Shown piece by piece: positions 63,521 through 64,000 of a stretch of 64,000 nt of DNA. Within the stretch, counting starts at the first letter, position 1. The number at the start of each line of letters is the position of its first letter. This DNA is from Lunularia cruciata. Lineage: Eukaryota; Streptophyta; Marchantiopsida; Lunulariales; Lunulariaceae. The position numbers and the translations under genes are program-made. The notes under the pieces were generated by a model that was not told the DNA's origin, did not search any database, and saw only the letters and a program-made list of their open reading frames with translations. The stretch covers positions 46,381,001 to 46,445,000 of the forward strand of contig OX419755.1 of assembly GCA_948567375.1 (NCBI GenBank), given 5' to 3'.

Positions 63521-64000
63521 AAAGCCTTGGGATTGCTCCTCAATTCAACGCTCAACTCAACCCCCTTGAGTCTCAAGAACGCTCGCTTCTTGCACTTCAC
63601 CAACTTTCTATAAGAGACAAAAGCTTGATTTTGTGCAATCTGATCAAGAGACCTATCCATAGCTTTGATCCTTGCAATTTTACAGTCAGCATCAAACCAC
63701 CTATTGCAAGAGAGACCAAGTCTCTTCCTATGAGAACCTCGTGGAAATAGAGTTGTTGATGTAGATTGAAGAAGTTCAACCAACTGATCACTACGTTGTT
63801 GAAAATCAGAATTCCACTCCATAGAGCTCAATTTGTCATGGATAGCTTGTTGATACAAATTTCGCTTGTGAAAATCAAGACGGAGTTTCCCTCTAAAGGC
63901 ATGGTCAATAGGTAATGTGGTTCTATTGAGGCAAGAAAGAAGGATGACACAAGATAAAGGTGCATGGTCAGATTCAGGTTGAGGATCTAAAACAACAAAA
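61683..64000 (-). mobile_element. LINE ORF2, running off the window
   Basis: Begins in the Cys/His region (residue ~1021) with no 3'UTR or tail, so its 3' end was removed by rearrangement. Continues to residue ~252 at the window edge, with a 7-bp deletion near 63519. Confidence 0.84.
63521..64000 (-). pseudogene. LINE ORF2 endonuclease-linker part, partial
   Basis: Residues ~252-410, continuing upstream beyond the window. Contains the end of the endonuclease (SDHAPLS region near 63970) and the linker to RT. Confidence 0.8.

Noticed and set aside
1-64000. A new host defence or metabolic gene system
   Set aside because: Every long frame traces to the LINE or the gypsy element. No non-transposon gene cluster is present.

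Overview
The window is a stack of transposable elements in what looks like a land-plant genome. I find no host gene, tRNA, rRNA or CRISPR array. Nearly all of it comes from one non-LTR retrotransposon (LINE) family, present as about 40 full, truncated, inverted and mutually inserted pieces, plus one large Ty3/gypsy LTR retrotransposon at 9532-23414. The plant assignment rests on the gypsy element: a primer-binding site close to the tRNA-Asp type common in plant gypsy elements, a TATA box in the LTR, and gag-pol similarity to plant elements. The LINE ORF1 (coiled coil followed by an L1-type RNA-binding region, no visible zinc knuckle) is unlike the usual flowering-plant type, so a non-flowering plant is possible, but I cannot name the organism.

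The LINE family can be read from two good copies. Copy B (minus strand, 23415-27959) has both reading frames open. Copy A (plus strand, 55233-60472) has two nonsense codons in ORF2. Layout is: a 5'UTR built of degenerate ~180-bp repeats; ORF1 (279 aa); a single in-frame TAG; ORF2 (1077 aa: AP endonuclease, reverse transcriptase with YADD, C-terminal Cys/His motif); two stem-loops over the ORF2 stop; a ~90-bp 3'UTR; and a tail of 7- or 8-bp repeats (TTCATTG or TTTCATTG) instead of poly(A). Below, ORF2 residue 1 is the first codon after the TAG. Two subfamilies, A and B, differ mainly in the 5'UTR and the ORF1 coiled coil.

Region by region: 1-9531 is a LINE mosaic carrying a nearly identical direct duplication (1-3617 = 5916-9532). 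9532-23414 is the gypsy element, inserted into the second duplicate. Its ~3.8-kb LTRs each contain a long reading frame. Its single-frame gag-pol is broken by nonsense codons and by a 273-bp LINE insertion. 23415-27959 is the intact LINE copy B, abutting the truncated 3' LTR. 27960-33256 is a third, diverged version of the first mosaic. 33257-55232 is a dense patchwork of LINE pieces in both orientations, including long inverted repeats, one ~285-bp unique segment and one possible SINE. 55233-60472 is copy A. 60473-64000 holds 3'-end fragments and a large minus-strand ORF2 that runs off the window.

The points most worth following are: (1) coding LTRs in the gypsy element; (2) the invariant TAG-CAA-TTC between ORF1 and ORF2, with no ATG for about 120 codons after it, suggesting stop-codon readthrough; (3) the 180-bp-phased 5'UTR monomers; (4) the stem-loop plus microsatellite 3' end; (5) inverted 5'UTR arms that could make silencing hairpin RNA; and (6) the conflict between the very young flanking duplication and the older-looking LTR divergence. 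All coordinates and counts were read by eye, so junctions may be off by a few bases.
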